DNA of 64,000 nucleotides from Trachythela sp. YZ-2020 (Eukaryota; Cnidaria; Anthozoa; Malacalcyonacea; Clavulariidae): the NCBI GenBank assembly GCA_016169945.1, contig JADLSH010000014.1, positions 310,001 through 374,000 of the forward strand. The letters are read 5' to 3'. The stretch's first letter is position 1, and every line of letters begins with the position of its first letter. This document shows, one piece after another, positions 11,792 through 23,394 of this stretch. Both the position numbers and the translations under genes were made by a program. The notes under the pieces are model-generated. The model did no database searches. It saw only the letters and a program-made list of their open reading frames with translations, and was not told where the DNA came from.

Positions 11792-14452
11792 GCTCTATTA
11801 ATGCATGGCAGTTCTCTGAAAAGGTTTATAGGAATTCCCAGACCTTCTTCATTAAATTAATTTGTTATTTTTCTTAGGACGTGCTGATCGAGTCTGGTCT
11901 TGTAAGCGAGGGATCAATTACAGGTGTTTTATCTGGTAAACACTATAACAGGTCCATAATGAGTCACAAAATTATCTATGAAGCGTTACAGCGTCTGCGA
12001 TTCGAAGCATTTATGGAAACATTGGACGATGAATCTAGAGAGTATATCCAATTAATTGTTCAGGCGGCGGGGAACACCTTCTTTGAAGATAAACTGAACG
12101 ACTTCATTGAAAGTGAACAGTTTGATGATTTAATAGATCGTTACGATACCTTCATCGCAGAATCTTCAGCAACATCGAAGACTTTTGCTTATTGGACCAT
12201 GTATATCAGAATGGCAGGTAAAGTGATTAAGTTACGGTTAAGGCATAAAAAACAAATCGACCGATCAGGCATTACTCGGTGTTCCCTTTAAAGTTTTTAA
12301 GTCTAACATTTTCTCGTTTTGTTTTTAAAGGCATCCTATTAATGTTCATTCGAGCCACCAGACAGGTTGATTGGGAACTTCATTTGTCAGCATTTCGGTC
12401 GATGATTCCCTGGTTTTTCGCGTGTGACAGAGTGAATTATGCAAGATATGGTTCAGCGTATTGGCTAGAGATGACGTCCTTAGAAAAGACTCATCCAGGT
12501 ATGTCAACATACCAAGGAGATTACATTTATATGACCGAGGCAAATTGAGATCGCGATTTTTAAAAGCTTCCAATTTTGTAAATTAATAAACTAAGACATG
12601 CTCTTTCTGTTTGATTAAAAGGTATTCTGCCAAAGTTGTCTTCTAACTTTTCTGTCCAGCGACAAAGTGATCATGGTTTTTCAGCATTGGCTGGCGACGA
12701 AACCATAGAGCAAACGGTTAATCGAGATTCAAAAACGAAGGGTGGTTTGACTGGCTTTTCAATGAATCGAGCGTCTGTCCATAGATGGTTGCTGTCACAG
12801 TCAGAAAGAGCCGCAATAACCCAAACGTGTAAATCTATGACTGGAATGAATTGTATTCCACGGTAAAGTTTATTCTATTTTTTACTCAAAGTTTCATTCT
12901 TTTATTTAAATAATTTCGATCCCTATCTGGCTATCGTTATCAAAACATTCTTTCTTTCCAGGCGGAGGAAAGATGTCGATAGGACCAAGAGTGAAAGGCA
13001 CGAGAAGTCTGTAAATGATGGTAAATTCACCATCTCAAATATGACAAATCCTCTCATTGGCGAACAGACCGGTCTTGTTAATATTTCAAATGGCGTGGAA
13101 GTCGATGCTTCTACTGCGGACGGAATCCTCAATGCTGAAGAACGTGGAGAACATAAGTTTTCTGAATTTTGTCAAAGGAATCTTTTTACCCATGATCCAG
13201 ACATCTTCAGTTCGATTAAAAAGAACAAACTTAAAACATTTTTGTCTGACAATGTAAAGATAAAAAACTGCAAAGGCCAGCTGATTGCTCTGAAGACAGA
13301 TCGAAACCTTTTTGCCCGGCTACTTGTTATGTCTAAATCGCAGGAATTGGACTTGAAAGAATTACTCTCTTACAATCTAAGCGATTACCCGCTTTCCCTT
13401 GCTACGGTTACTGGAGAGCTTGTGAAGACGGCGAAGTCCAAGATGTTCGAAATTTTGAAAAGTATGTTTGAAGATCCAGTTGTGAACTTCGAAAACATTG
13501 GCGAACGTAATGCACTTACTGTTGACGCCTTTGCGATCTTGCATGCGTTGAAAGGAAGTTGGAAAACATTTAGTGAATTTGCAGACGCGACCTTTGCTTT
13601 GTTAATAAAGATAGCCTGTCAATCGAAAGCAGTCAGATTGGATTTCGTTGCAGACAGGTATCCAGAAATTAGTATAAAGAATGCTGAATGATCAAGAAGA
13701 GCTGCTCAAGGAGTGCAAAGAGTTCGTATCCTGAACAAAAATCAGAATGTTCCAACGCAGTGGAGAAAGTACATGAGCTCCGGGGAGAACAAAGAATCGT
13801 TAATGGAATTCTTATGCGAGTACTGGTGTACATATGAAACTTCTAAACTCAATAACTTAGAGTGCATGTATATCACTTCAAAAGACAAATGCTATTAGTC
13901 CCTGGATCCTCTCCAAATGCTGTTCAACTACATCAAGAAGTACGGGAACTAGAGAGTGACCACGAAGAAGCTGACACGCGCTTATTGCTACATTCTCAAC
14001 ACGCATCATTCAGTCACGACCACATCATTGTTAAATGTTCAGACACGGATGTATTTGTGCTCTGTATCGCTAATCAGAAAAACATTGGAAAGCCGTTGTT
14101 TTTGATGACCGGCACTGGCAACAAACTTTGCATCATAGATATCTCAGCTATCTCGCATTCACTCGGAGAAGGCTTATGCAAATGCTTCCCAGGATTTCAT
14201 GCTTTCTCGGGTAAATATTTTTTAAACTTTACCTATGCTGCATACACCAGTTTCATTGATAAAGTTTCGTCTACTTTTTATAGGATGTGATTCTACGAGC
14301 GCCTTTCTTGGAAAAGGAAAAGCTAAGCCTTGGAAAATACTGGAAGACTACCCAGAATTTAAAGAAAGTTTTTGTAAACTTGGAGAATCGTTTCCAGTAT
14401 CAGAAGATCTCGTCACTTCAGCAAGGCATATTTTAACATATATACTAGGGGC

Positions 14453-14870
14453 CACTTGGCCCCCCAGGCCCTCTTAATGGCCCCCCACTCACACAAAATT
14501 GGCCCCCCACTCCCTGGGTCCTTTATACATTCGGTCGTTTACAGCGTAAATGATTTGTCTATGTTTAACGAAATATTGTTTTTATGGCTTATATAGTTAG
14601 ACATTTTTACAGTTTTAGTCAAAACATTGAAATACTATTGGATTACAAGTAAAATATTCAATCTTATAGTATTCAGAATTGGTAATTTCAGAGCTCCAGA
14701 TTTCAAAATTTTCCCGGGATAAAACTCCCCCGGAGCCCTACAGGGCTCGCGCCTTCAGCACTCAGATTAAGGGCCCTTTTTCACAAATGGCCCCCCACTT
14801 AGAAATCGTTAAAATATGCCCTGCACTTCACTGAATAGATTCGTCTGCTTCAACGAGTGTTGATAATTGC
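14453..14870. repeat. GGCCCCCCAC-rich repeat insertion
   Basis: GGGGCCACTTGGCCCCCCAG at the left is followed by several ATGGCCCCCCACT-type units (14480, 14502, 14789). The insertion separates two parts of the CXC-family coding sequence and leaves no recognisable splice donor at its left edge. No target duplication was found. Confidence 0.5.
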
Positions 14871-15319
14871 AGGTACAGGCTTTTTATATCCGGAAATATG
14901 CCGGCGATGCTCTTCCCCCAAATTCGGATAGCCTGCTGGAGCACATTGAAAGAGCGATTCTTCAAGCAACTTCCTGGTTTCAGTCCTTGACACGCCAACA
15001 AAATCTTCCATCTGCAGTGGATAACGGCTGGAAATTGATCGGTGGGCAATTAGAAATTGAATGGCTGACTCGCCCCACTGCTCCTGATATGCTTCTTAAT
15101 TGCATCCATTGTAATTGTAAGACTGGTTGCAAAACGATGCGTTGTTCTTGCGTTAAGTCTGGACTTAAATGTAATGAATTGTGTGGCTGCATAAGCTGTC
15201 AAAATAGTCAGCAAGAAGATGACGAAGACGGCGAGTTAAATTTCGATGGATTACCCGCTTCTACAAGTTCTTTCGATAACGAACAAGAAAGCGATGATGA
15301 GTTTTACATGGACTGATCC

Positions 15320-16430
15320 AGTAGTAATCCTTTCATGTACAGAGTCTGTATGGCATCACTTGGTTAAACATTTTTTTGAAGAGTACCTGGTCCTTGTGCA
15401 CCATGCAAGTTTCTAGAGCGAAAGCAGAATTTCCAACGTATGCAGAGTTTTATCGATAAGGTAACGCAATTTTACGATTTATTATGGTGACATCTAGAGA
15501 ATAATACGCCGTGTTATAATCCCCATATAAAAAAAAATTGCATAAAAATCTTTCTTGCATAGTAACACAGGATACGAAATGCAACTGTAAAAGAAAGTCA
15601 ATTGTAATCTCAAAAATTGAGGGGTTTGTGAGATCATTATTCAGTTGCTTTGTAGCTGTATTTTCAGTAACGAATGTTTTGAAAATCAGTTGACTCAAAT
15701 TTGCGCGAATTTCCCCAAGTACATGCATTCTTTCAAGTCTTTCAACGATTAAGTACATCGCAAATTACAAAACTGTATGTAGCAACCTTAATAATTTTGG
15801 TTCTGAGCATGCGCACGAGCGAAAAAATATTGAAAAACAATATGTCGAAGAAACTGAGGGGGCTGTTTTTCTTCTAGTTCTTCAACCGTCACTTGGACTG
15901 CGATAGAACCCAACTTGGGGTCTCTTGAACTGACTACCAACTCTTTCCATGCTGATTGCTGAATGCAGATTTCAGAGTCTAAAGATATTACCAACAACAA
16001 CAACTCAGTACCTCTACTTGCAACGTCATCAGAAAGAAAGTTATTTCTTGATTTCTTTTACCATATCACCCATATGTATTTAACTACTGTGTGAGTAGCT
16101 TCCATGAATGAATTTAATAGTGTTTAAATTATTGAGATGGCTCGTTCGTTAACACCGTCTGGCATTCCATTTAATATCTGCTTAAAAACATTTTTTTACA
16201 AATTGGAAATTTGATGATGTATCAGTCAAATCCAAGAGTGTCCATTCTCCCCCCCCCCTCCTAATGCTAGAGGGGGGGATAAAAAACAGGTGAAAATGGG
16301 GCCGCAAGTGGAAATTTTCCCACCCTGGGGAACCTTCTTACATCTCCACTCCAGAGAGGTGGTAAATTAATGTAAAGTGCCTCACAGTGAGTGGGAGGGG
16401 ATGATTATGGTGCATTAGGTGCCAAGTCAC
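15320..16430. other. No gene seen
   Basis: No recognisable coding content. A poly-C/poly-G inverted pair lies around 16247-16278. Otherwise AT-rich. Confidence 0.4.
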
Positions 16431-16501
16431 TGTAGAGTAGACCTTATTAGTATAGTTTCGGCAGTTGACTGTTGTGTAAAACTACCTGAAAAATACAATA
16501 A

Positions 16502-16542
16502 GAACTTCGACGTTTCGAGCGAAGGCCCTTCGTCTGGAAGTT
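16502..16542 (-). repeat. Degenerate hammerhead-like motif / retroelement terminus
   Basis: The minus strand reads AACTTCCAGACGAAGG, then CCTTCGCTCGAAACGTC, then GAAGTT. The outer AACTTC/GAAGTT pair and the CGAAAC-GTC junction match a minimal-stem-III hammerhead ribozyme as found at Penelope-like element termini. The first core box reads CAGACGA instead of CUGANGA, so it is probably inactive. Confidence 0.4.
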
Positions 16543-16766
16543 AGTAGCCGACTACTAATTAATTAAATGTTTAGTGACTTTAGTTTCAGCACATTTAAGT
16601 CCTGTAAATTGTTTCACTTATTTATATTATATTCATGATACACAGTAATTTTTTCGGGGCCATTTTGGCCCCAAAAATGGGGCCAAAATTTTGACCCTGA
16701 GACGGCCCCTTTTAGTGGGGCTGTTTTGGCCCCAAAATTGGGGCCAAAATTACAGCCCTTCATGGA

Positions 16767-16973
16767 GCCAAAACAGCCCCATTATAAGGGCCAAAACAGC
16801 CCCATTAAAAGGGCCAAAACAGCCCCATTAAAAGGGCCAAAACAGCCCCATTAAAAGGGCCAAAACAGCCCCATTAAAAGGGCCAAAACAGCCCCATTAA
16901 AAGGGCCAAAACAGCCCCATTAAAAGGGCCAAAACAGCCCCATTAAAAGGGCCAAAACCGCCCCATTAAAAGG
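16767..16973. repeat. 23-bp minisatellite, 9 copies
   Basis: The unit GCCAAAACAGCCCCATTAAA plus AGG repeats nine times exactly in phase, with single-base variants in the first and last units. It is flanked on each side by a ~110-bp block of GGGGCCAAAA/TTTTGGCCCC palindromes (about 16658-16766 and 16974-17110). These blocks are direct repeats of each other, so the array appears to have grown inside one member of a GGGGCC-rich repeat. Confidence 0.95.
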
Positions 16974-17126
16974 GACAATTTTAGTGGGGCTGTTTTGGCC
17001 CAAAAAATGGGGCCAAAATTTTGACCCTAAAACGGCCCCTTTTAGTGGGGCTGTTTTGACCCCAAACGGGGGCCAAATTTACAGCCCTCTTGATGGGGCC
17101 AAAACAGTCCCAGCTTTGGCCCCATG

Positions 17127-17214
17127 AAAGGGCCAATTTAGCTTTCGTTGAGGTTATTTTCGTTCGTAATATATAATAATTATTAATAACTTCAAATAAA
17201 GCTAAATTGGCCCT
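17127..17214. repeat. Small foldback
   Basis: Left arm AAAGGGCCAATTTAGCTTT and right arm AAAGCTAAATTGGCCCTT enclose about 50 AT-rich bases. It is probably the decayed end of the neighbouring GGGGCC repeat. Confidence 0.6.
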
Positions 17215-17735
17215 TGTTAATAGGAACTAAAATTGGTGAAGATAAAATATAATAGTGAGTTACACAACAATTTAAAAGTTAAAAAATATATATTTATAAG
17301 TTTGACATTAATCTTAGTTTACACACATATATATACATGCAAGTTAACAGTGGCAAAACTAACAATGGCAAACTAGCATGCAATGCAAATTTTAAATTAT
17401 TTGTGTTATTCAAAACTTACAAAACTTAATTTATTGCCTTAAACTCGATGCAGGTTTACTAGCATTTGATTGCATGACCAGTAATTGCCATCGCAGCTAA
17501 TAGAACTCATCATATATGGTTTGGAAACTCCATGAAGTACATTATAACTCAGTATCTTTATTATTGTCCAGGTTTCTGCTATCCAAACAACCAATAGTAA
17601 TGTCGAAACTAAAAAATCACATTCTTGCATAAACATAAACTAATGAGTTATATTGTACTTTATGGAGTTTCCAAATATGTATGAGTTCTATTAACTGTGT
17701 TGCCATCGATAGCTTAGCCACTGAAAAACAACTAC
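17215..17735. other. No gene seen
   Basis: AT-rich sequence downstream of the stop codon of the minus-strand gene. It may include that gene's 3' UTR. Confidence 0.4.
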
Positions 17736-20526
17736 CTACTTAGCCAGATTTGTCAAAATGCCAATGAGACTTTTAACAGAGGCAGGACATTTTTCTGGAA
17801 CAATGCCCATCAATGCCATGTCCAAGAAGCAATATACGTTTTTCCCTTCATTTTGTCGAACATTGTACATGTAGTAGGTCGCCAGCAGGGCGATCAATGC
17901 ATCGTGGATTTTCCTTGATCGTATGTCGCACAAAATCTCTCCTTCGGCAACAACGTACATAATGTCAGCCTGATACAGCTCATTGGCCATGATGATCGCT
18001 GGCTGGATCTGTCCTTTTATGACTTGGTCCAGTGACTCCATATCCTGTAATGAATTGAAATGTTGGGAAAATTACTTTACTGTATATGATAGTTGTATGT
18101 ATACTCAGATAACACCAGGATAACCATGATGGGTTTGTCCTCACCTCCAAACCTTCTCACAAACCTCTGTTGGCTTGCATGAGATTTAATTATGAGATTT
18201 AAACCATGATCGCCTTTGTTACTTTTTGTTCTCAGTGGGTGATTTAATGACAAGTTTACTAGTGTATTTAGCAATTGGCAAGCAGGGGGTTTCAAATTAT
18301 TGCCACTTTCCCAGGCTAATTTCTATGCTACCTGACAGATAGAATGCATCATCTTTCCGATGGCCGAGCACAAAAACAACAAGGGTCAAATGCTTACAGT
18401 AAACAAGTTCTTACCGTGACAACTTTCACTACTGCCTCTTGACACTGTGTGCCTTTCTTGTTCGGTGGTTTGAATATATTCTCAGCCAATCGTACAGCAG
18501 CCCGTCCTTTACATTCAACTAAAAGAGATACACATGCATATCGGCACCAAACAACAGCATGACAACAATGGTTTTGTATTGTACTAAACCAGTACAATGT
18601 TAAATCAGAAATCATGATTTTCCATGCAGTTTGTTACATTTGTAACTCTTAATAGTTAAAATTAGTAGGTAACAAGTTAGTTTGTTCTGTATATTTAAGA
18701 TCTGTTTAATATACAGTTAATATGTTTACGCTTTCAGCAACGAGGTGCCCTAATTCATTTTTTACTCGCACATGACTAACATAAGTTTAATATGTTCATA
18801 TCACAATTCGGAACAAAGTGATGTGAAAAAATGTGTAACAAGCTTAATGACAACTTGACCTTCATGGGCACCTAATAACATTACTCAAAATTAAAGGGGC
18901 ATAATATAAATGCTATTTTACCTTCTTCAAGACACCCAGCATCAATTGCCTCTTCCATTTTCGTCAAGTTTGCTTCGTACTTAGGGTGATTTTTCTCAGC
19001 GTATGCCAACAACCTTTTACTCCAGACATCACTAAAATTGGTCTTGATGTCTTTTGGCAGCTCTGGATTTCCCATCACCTTCGCAAAGTCAGCTTTGATC
19101 TATATTAGTCATAAATATAGGAATATATAAATACATTGCATAATTTATTACTGTAGATGCAATAGAAGTGTTGATAAAATATTGCATCAATTCATTTCCT
19201 CAAGTTTATAAATTCATTCAAACATTGAGAAATTGATCAACTTCCTGTGCGTGTGTGAATGGACCAATGGCTTTTTGTTTCAGTGACCACATTTTGGTGT
19301 TTTACTATCATCAGAAGTACGTACATTATTTTACCCCCTCCATGGTTGGCACAAATTTCCTCTGTCAGGAAGTAAGGATCTGTTTTTCGGAACAAACCAT
19401 CTGCATACAGTATCTTAGAGTACTTAGACTGCATACAGATAGTACTACTACTTCAAACCTCAAAAAATAATTTATACACAGTTACTGGCCACATATAATA
19501 AATGCCTTGGTTCTCATCACTGGCCACTCGCATTTGGAATCCCACATAGATATATTTCTGTATTTTTTCTGTCTCACGCTGCATTCTTGATCCTAAGTCG
19601 TATCACAAACATTTGAAAATGGTATAAACATAGAATATTTCCCTGAAGAATACATGTGCAGTGCGCAGCAGATTGCAAAATATTGAATAAGGGGAGTCCA
19701 GTATTGCCCACCTCATGGACATTTTCAAAATATATAGTGATAAGAAACAAGGAATTTATTTGATATGGCATTGTACTTACATAAAGGAGATTTCGAAGTG
19801 GGGGGAACAATCGAACAATTTCTGTGATAGGCTGAACATCGTTGAGAACCATTGCCCTTCTCTTAGCATAAGTAACATTCATTAGATCTTTGATCTTAGT
19901 ATGATTTTTCTTTGTTTTTCTCCATTCCTGCTTGATTGCTGCTGTAGAATTTGATACACGCTCGGCAGCTTCGGTCTCTTCTGGCACAACTGTCCAGCAC
20001 AAAGCTTTGGCTTTTTTGGAATGCTCTTTGCCTTTGGCAGGAATTTTCTCAGCAATGATGCCATTGCTTATCTTCTTTCTTTGAAGCTTTTTGAATCGGT
20101 TAAATATCTTTGTTTCCAAAGATCCCTGTTCAAACATCAAAACACTAATTTGTAATTATACACCATAAGGTTCAGTTGCTAATCACTATGCCACATTGCT
20201 CTGAGTCCAATTATTATATCTATTATTCAAGAACTTTAATTATGGCAATCATTTTTGTCCATCTCCAGTGACATTTTCTGAGATCTATTCAATGGAATAA
20301 AAGAACAATTAATTTTTCTTACCCATGGCTTGCTGTCCTCATCAATTAGTGGGTCCTGTAGAAACGGATAAGTTTCAATGATGAGCTTGGCCACTGTCTC
20401 CCTTTCGCTCTTCTTTGGGTAAGTCGTGGAGTTCAGAACACTTGTGCAAACATCCCGTACCATCTCATTTAGTAGATTTGGTGGCAAATAGTTGGCAGTA
20501 AGTCCTGCCTCAACAGCACACGAAAA
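17736..20526 (-). CDS. Multi-exon gene, SAMD3-like C-terminal region (partial)
   Basis: Reading leftwards, five exons with AG...GT borders fit together in phase: 20526-20323 (68 codons), 20125-19781 (115 codons), 19099-18922, 18518-18415 and 18044-17736, which ends at a stop. The second exon boundary is phase 0, the third phase 1 and the fourth phase 0, and all frames continue correctly. The protein starts near FSCAVEAGLTANYLPPNLLN and continues with KLIIETYPFLQD. A basic/acidic region follows, then a C-terminal EILCDIRSRKIHDALIALLATYYMYNV stretch described here by its ends only. The order (YPxL block, charged linker, final ALLATYYMYN-type block) resembles the C-terminal half of uncharacterised SAMD3-like proteins of animals. 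I found no SAM domain, so 5' exons lie further right or are lost. Function is unknown; the clean phasing argues for a real gene. Confidence 0.55.
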
Positions 20527-20592
20527 CTAAAACAAATAAGTTTAGGGACAATCAATTTTCAAAAAGCTATCAACTTTCTAATTTTATTTAGA

Positions 20593-20828
20593 GGGGCCGG
20601 TTGTTCGAAGCCTGTTTAACTTAAATGGTGGATAAGTCAAACTAAATAACACTCAAGATTATACATAGCTGTAACTTAAATTTTATACACTAAATATGTA
20701 GTTGGAAACATAATTGCTTTATTCAGGTTGAAAAATTTTAGTTTGGTTGTTCAATGAATATATAGACTTGTTTTCTATTTTGAACTTATCCACCATTTAA
20801 GCTAAACAGACTTCGAACAACCAGTCCC
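20593..20828. mobile_element. MITE with GGGGCCGGTTG ends, 236 bp
   Basis: The left end GGGGCCGGTTGTTCGAAGCC and the reverse complement of the right end GGGACTGGTTGTTCGAAGTC continue as near-identical inverted repeats to GGTGGATAAG (about 44 bp). The terminus resembles the separate 152-bp element at 59074-59225. No coding potential. It lies upstream of the known exons of the minus-strand gene. Confidence 0.75.
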
Positions 20829-20989
20829 AGGTGGATAATCACAAACAACCAGCACAATAAATTTCCCATGGTTGATAAACCCTATGCGGTAGCCAAATTG
20901 TGTTTCAATTTTGCAGTTAGACACCCCTTGGAATGGCTGAAATAATTGAAGGTATTCCTGTATAGTGTACATTAAATCATGGTAACTAT

Positions 20990-21216
20990 TTCAGTATTTT
21001 ACTCTGTCTAACACCAGACAATTTTACTTGTCAGTGGCACTGCCAGTCAATAGCGTAGCCAGCCCGCCGATTTAGTCCCGCTATGCAAATGTGTTCGTGT
21101 TCATTGACGGTGAAAACAATCAATTTCTAAAGAAATGAATAACGATAATGATTTGAAATTTGCATAGCGGGACCAAATCGGCGGACTGGCTACGCCACTG
21201 CTGCCAGTTAATGGGT
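20990..21216 (+). mobile_element. piggyBac-type MITE (split by a nested hAT MITE)
   Basis: It contains the family core TTTTACTCTGTCTAAC and the right terminus TAATGGG followed by TTAA. The family (better preserved at 63794-63901) begins CCCATTA and ends TAATGGG between TTAA sites, the piggyBac signature. Here it is left-truncated and split at 21048 by another element. Confidence 0.65.
21048..21200. mobile_element. hAT-type MITE, 153 bp, with 8-bp target duplication
   Basis: Inverted repeats of about 43 bp (left CAATAGCGTAGCCAGCCCGC; right reverse complement CAGTGGCGTAGCCAGTCCGC) are flanked on both sides by CTGCCAGT (21040-21047 and 21201-21208). The perfect 8-bp duplication marks a hAT-style insertion into the piggyBac-type MITE. 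Confidence 0.9.
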
Positions 21217-21398
21217 TAAGTCGTTTTCTCAATGCATGTTTTTGAACAGACACTTACATGCACTGATCTCAATATTTCAAAAGAAATTCTGGTTCTCAAC
21301 CACGCTATGACAACTGCATATCGTTCATTATCCTTCTCTGACAGTTTCTTGGCCAGTTGTTTGAGAAACAAGAGGTGTAAAAGAGCCCATTTCAACAT
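21216..21398 (-). pseudogene. Transposon-protein fragment with WLRTRISFEILRSVH
   Basis: The minus strand encodes [20 protein letters not shown] then WLRTRISFEILRSVH, followed by a GTAAGT at 21252-21257. This motif is common near the C-terminus of repetitive reverse-transcriptase-associated proteins in cnidarian genomes. It could instead be an upstream exon of the 17.7-20.5 kb gene, since the donor phase (0) is compatible. I favour a transposon relic. Confidence 0.4.
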
Positions 21399-21850
21399 CT
21401 AAAACCCTCTGTTGGTACTTCCGTTTCTTCTCGTTCTCGTGCTCCTTGAAAATCGTTATGTCTTAATGTTTGTATTTTTGTTGCAAGTTGACAAATTTTT
21501 TAATTGTTTTCTTATCACGTGCTATATAGGAATTAAATCATATGAAGAGAAAGAACATGCATATAGTCCGGAGGAACCACCACAAGTATGTTTTAAAACT
21601 GATATATCATGTTATGTTCTATATTACAGTAAGGTTCCGTACATCTCAGCACTAAATGCAATCAGTAGAATCATACTAGTATACTATTGCAAATGCTGTA
21701 ATTTGATTGGCTACGCTAGTCGCTATCTAATTGTCGATAGATAGCGAGTAGCGAAACAGCCACCTCCTCGGCGCGATTTTTAACGAATTTATTTCAATAA
21801 ATTATGAAAAAAGTTTTGAAATACTGTTTTCTTGCTGATTTCTACTAAAA

Positions 21851-21953
21851 CAATTAGATTATTCACTCTCGATTTCTATGAGATGATAGTTCATTCGGAC
21901 TTCGCCCTCATCAACTATCACCTCATATAAATCTTGAGCTCATAATCTAATTG
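21851..21953. repeat. 103-bp foldback
   Basis: CAATTAGATTATTCACTCTC at the left and the reverse complement CAATTAGATTATGAGCTCAA at the right pair for most of 41 bases around a short loop containing CATTCGGACTTCGCCC. Imperfect arms suggest an old MITE or RNA-level hairpin. Confidence 0.6.
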
Positions 21954-23394
21954 TTAATAAGTATCGATTGAAAAAGGGACGTTTCGTTCATCTATATAAA
22001 GTGTAAATAACGGTTCTCCTAACAAGAACCACCTGGAAATAAACGTATGAGAACTATATTTTTACTTACTGTAATTAACGTCTTTATATACCAGGTTGCT
22101 TTTAGGCCACTTCCGAGCGGATCGAGTTGGATTGCCGTGAAGCCACCTACACATTCATGGAGGATTTGTACGTTTGTGTATACGAAGATGACGCCCCCTT
22201 CGCCTCAACTACGTTGCAACACCTGCCACGGTTCTTCATTGCAATCATATACTGCTGCCGTCGCTTCGGAGATTGAAACTGAAACTGATTGGGATGAATC
22301 GCCATTGGCCTTATTTAAATTTTCTATGGAGGTTTCTCCTGAATTTCAACTTGTAAGCCAAAGCAAGAAGAAGGTTCCACTATTTCTATCTGAAGGTATT
22401 ATTCACGAATAAACCAGCTCATGAAAAGGACCCGTGATGTACATTGGCTATATTATTTTATATATGTATATATGTATTACTGTATTACATATAATTTGTC
22501 GTATATTGCATTTTTTTCCACTTGTGTCCAACATTTGTAGGAGAACATTCTGATGTTCAGCTTATCAGAATTTACCTAAAAAGAATGGTGTGTGCGTACT
22601 TGTTCCAAACAGTGATGGCGTTTGTCAGTGTGGGGAGTCGTGGATAGAAGAACCAGTTGAGGATAAATGGTTGCATGTTCAGAATAGCGTTACTGCGTGC
22701 ATGTATTCTGTGACTTATGTTAATGGTAGGTAAATATTAGCAAATTGAATCGCAACACAACTGTTTGGTAATTCTATTCGTTCACGGTAATCATGAAAGT
22801 TGTTATATCAGACATATTTTCGCTCGCAACTCACTTACTGTAGAACCATACTTGTTCTAGTAGCGAGCGAAAATTTAATGATTGTTAGACTTTGTTTACT
22901 TAATTGTTCGTTTACAGTATAAATACTATAGTTTATATGTTTTCGTTGCAGTTTATTTCAGATCGTGTTCTGCAAGATCACGTGCCTTTGATCTTCAACC
23001 TTCTTGGGAAATGCCGTGGCATTCATGAATCGTTGCACCTTCTCTTTCGAGATCTAGCGCAAAAATCTCTCTCGCCTTTTCAGGACAATGATGGCCATTG
23101 TAGAAAAGCTCACCCGCTAAAACCTTGTGACGATAATTGCGATTCATTTGGTTACTTTCCTTGCCTGCCTCAAATTGTTGAAAGGGGCTCATATGTACTG
23201 GATAACAAGAACCCACAGTTGGGAGATTGTTTTAAAGGTGGAGAATCGAATAAACGAAATTTTAAACTCGTGCCAGGAATTTTCACTCTATTTTGTACGC
23301 ACGGTATGTATAGCATATTAACAATATGTACTGCATTCAAATTTTCCCAGGAACATAAATGTTCCTTCCCAATATATATATCTATATAGCTGTC

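Larger units (their letters stand above)
9797..15316 (+). pseudogene. Decayed multi-exon gene of a repetitive family ending in a tesmin/TSO1-like CXC motif
   Basis: Exons can be followed at about 9797-11472, 11878-12217, 12331-12498, 12622-12862, 12962-14210, 14284-~14452 and 14873-15316, with GT/AG borders. The N-terminal part has a YHKRCYKRY motif typical of a family very abundant in invertebrate genomes. Near 13960-14090 are HEEADTRLLLH and CSDTDVFVLCI; near the end is a CXC motif (CNCKTGCKTMRCSC, CGC, C) as in tesmin/TSO1 DNA-binding proteins. Damage: the frame shifts near 11060-11080; an in-frame TGA sits at 13689-13691; the frame shifts again near 13895; and a GGCCCCCCAC-rich repeat interrupts the gene at 14453-14870. 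I infer an old transposon-borne or transposon-amplified gene. The catalytic nature of the central domain is unknown to me. Confidence 0.7.

Noticed and set aside
13862..14290. Definite PIN nuclease assignment for the HEEADTR...SDTDV region
   Set aside because: The acidic motifs are suggestive only. I could not match the full PIN residue order by eye, so it is left unassigned.
16767..16973. CRISPR array
   Set aside because: The nine 23-bp units are contiguous without spacers, in a eukaryotic context; it is a minisatellite.
19237..19434. Additional exon of the minus-strand SAMD3-like gene
   Set aside because: The exons on either side already join in phase without it, and no family motif is visible.
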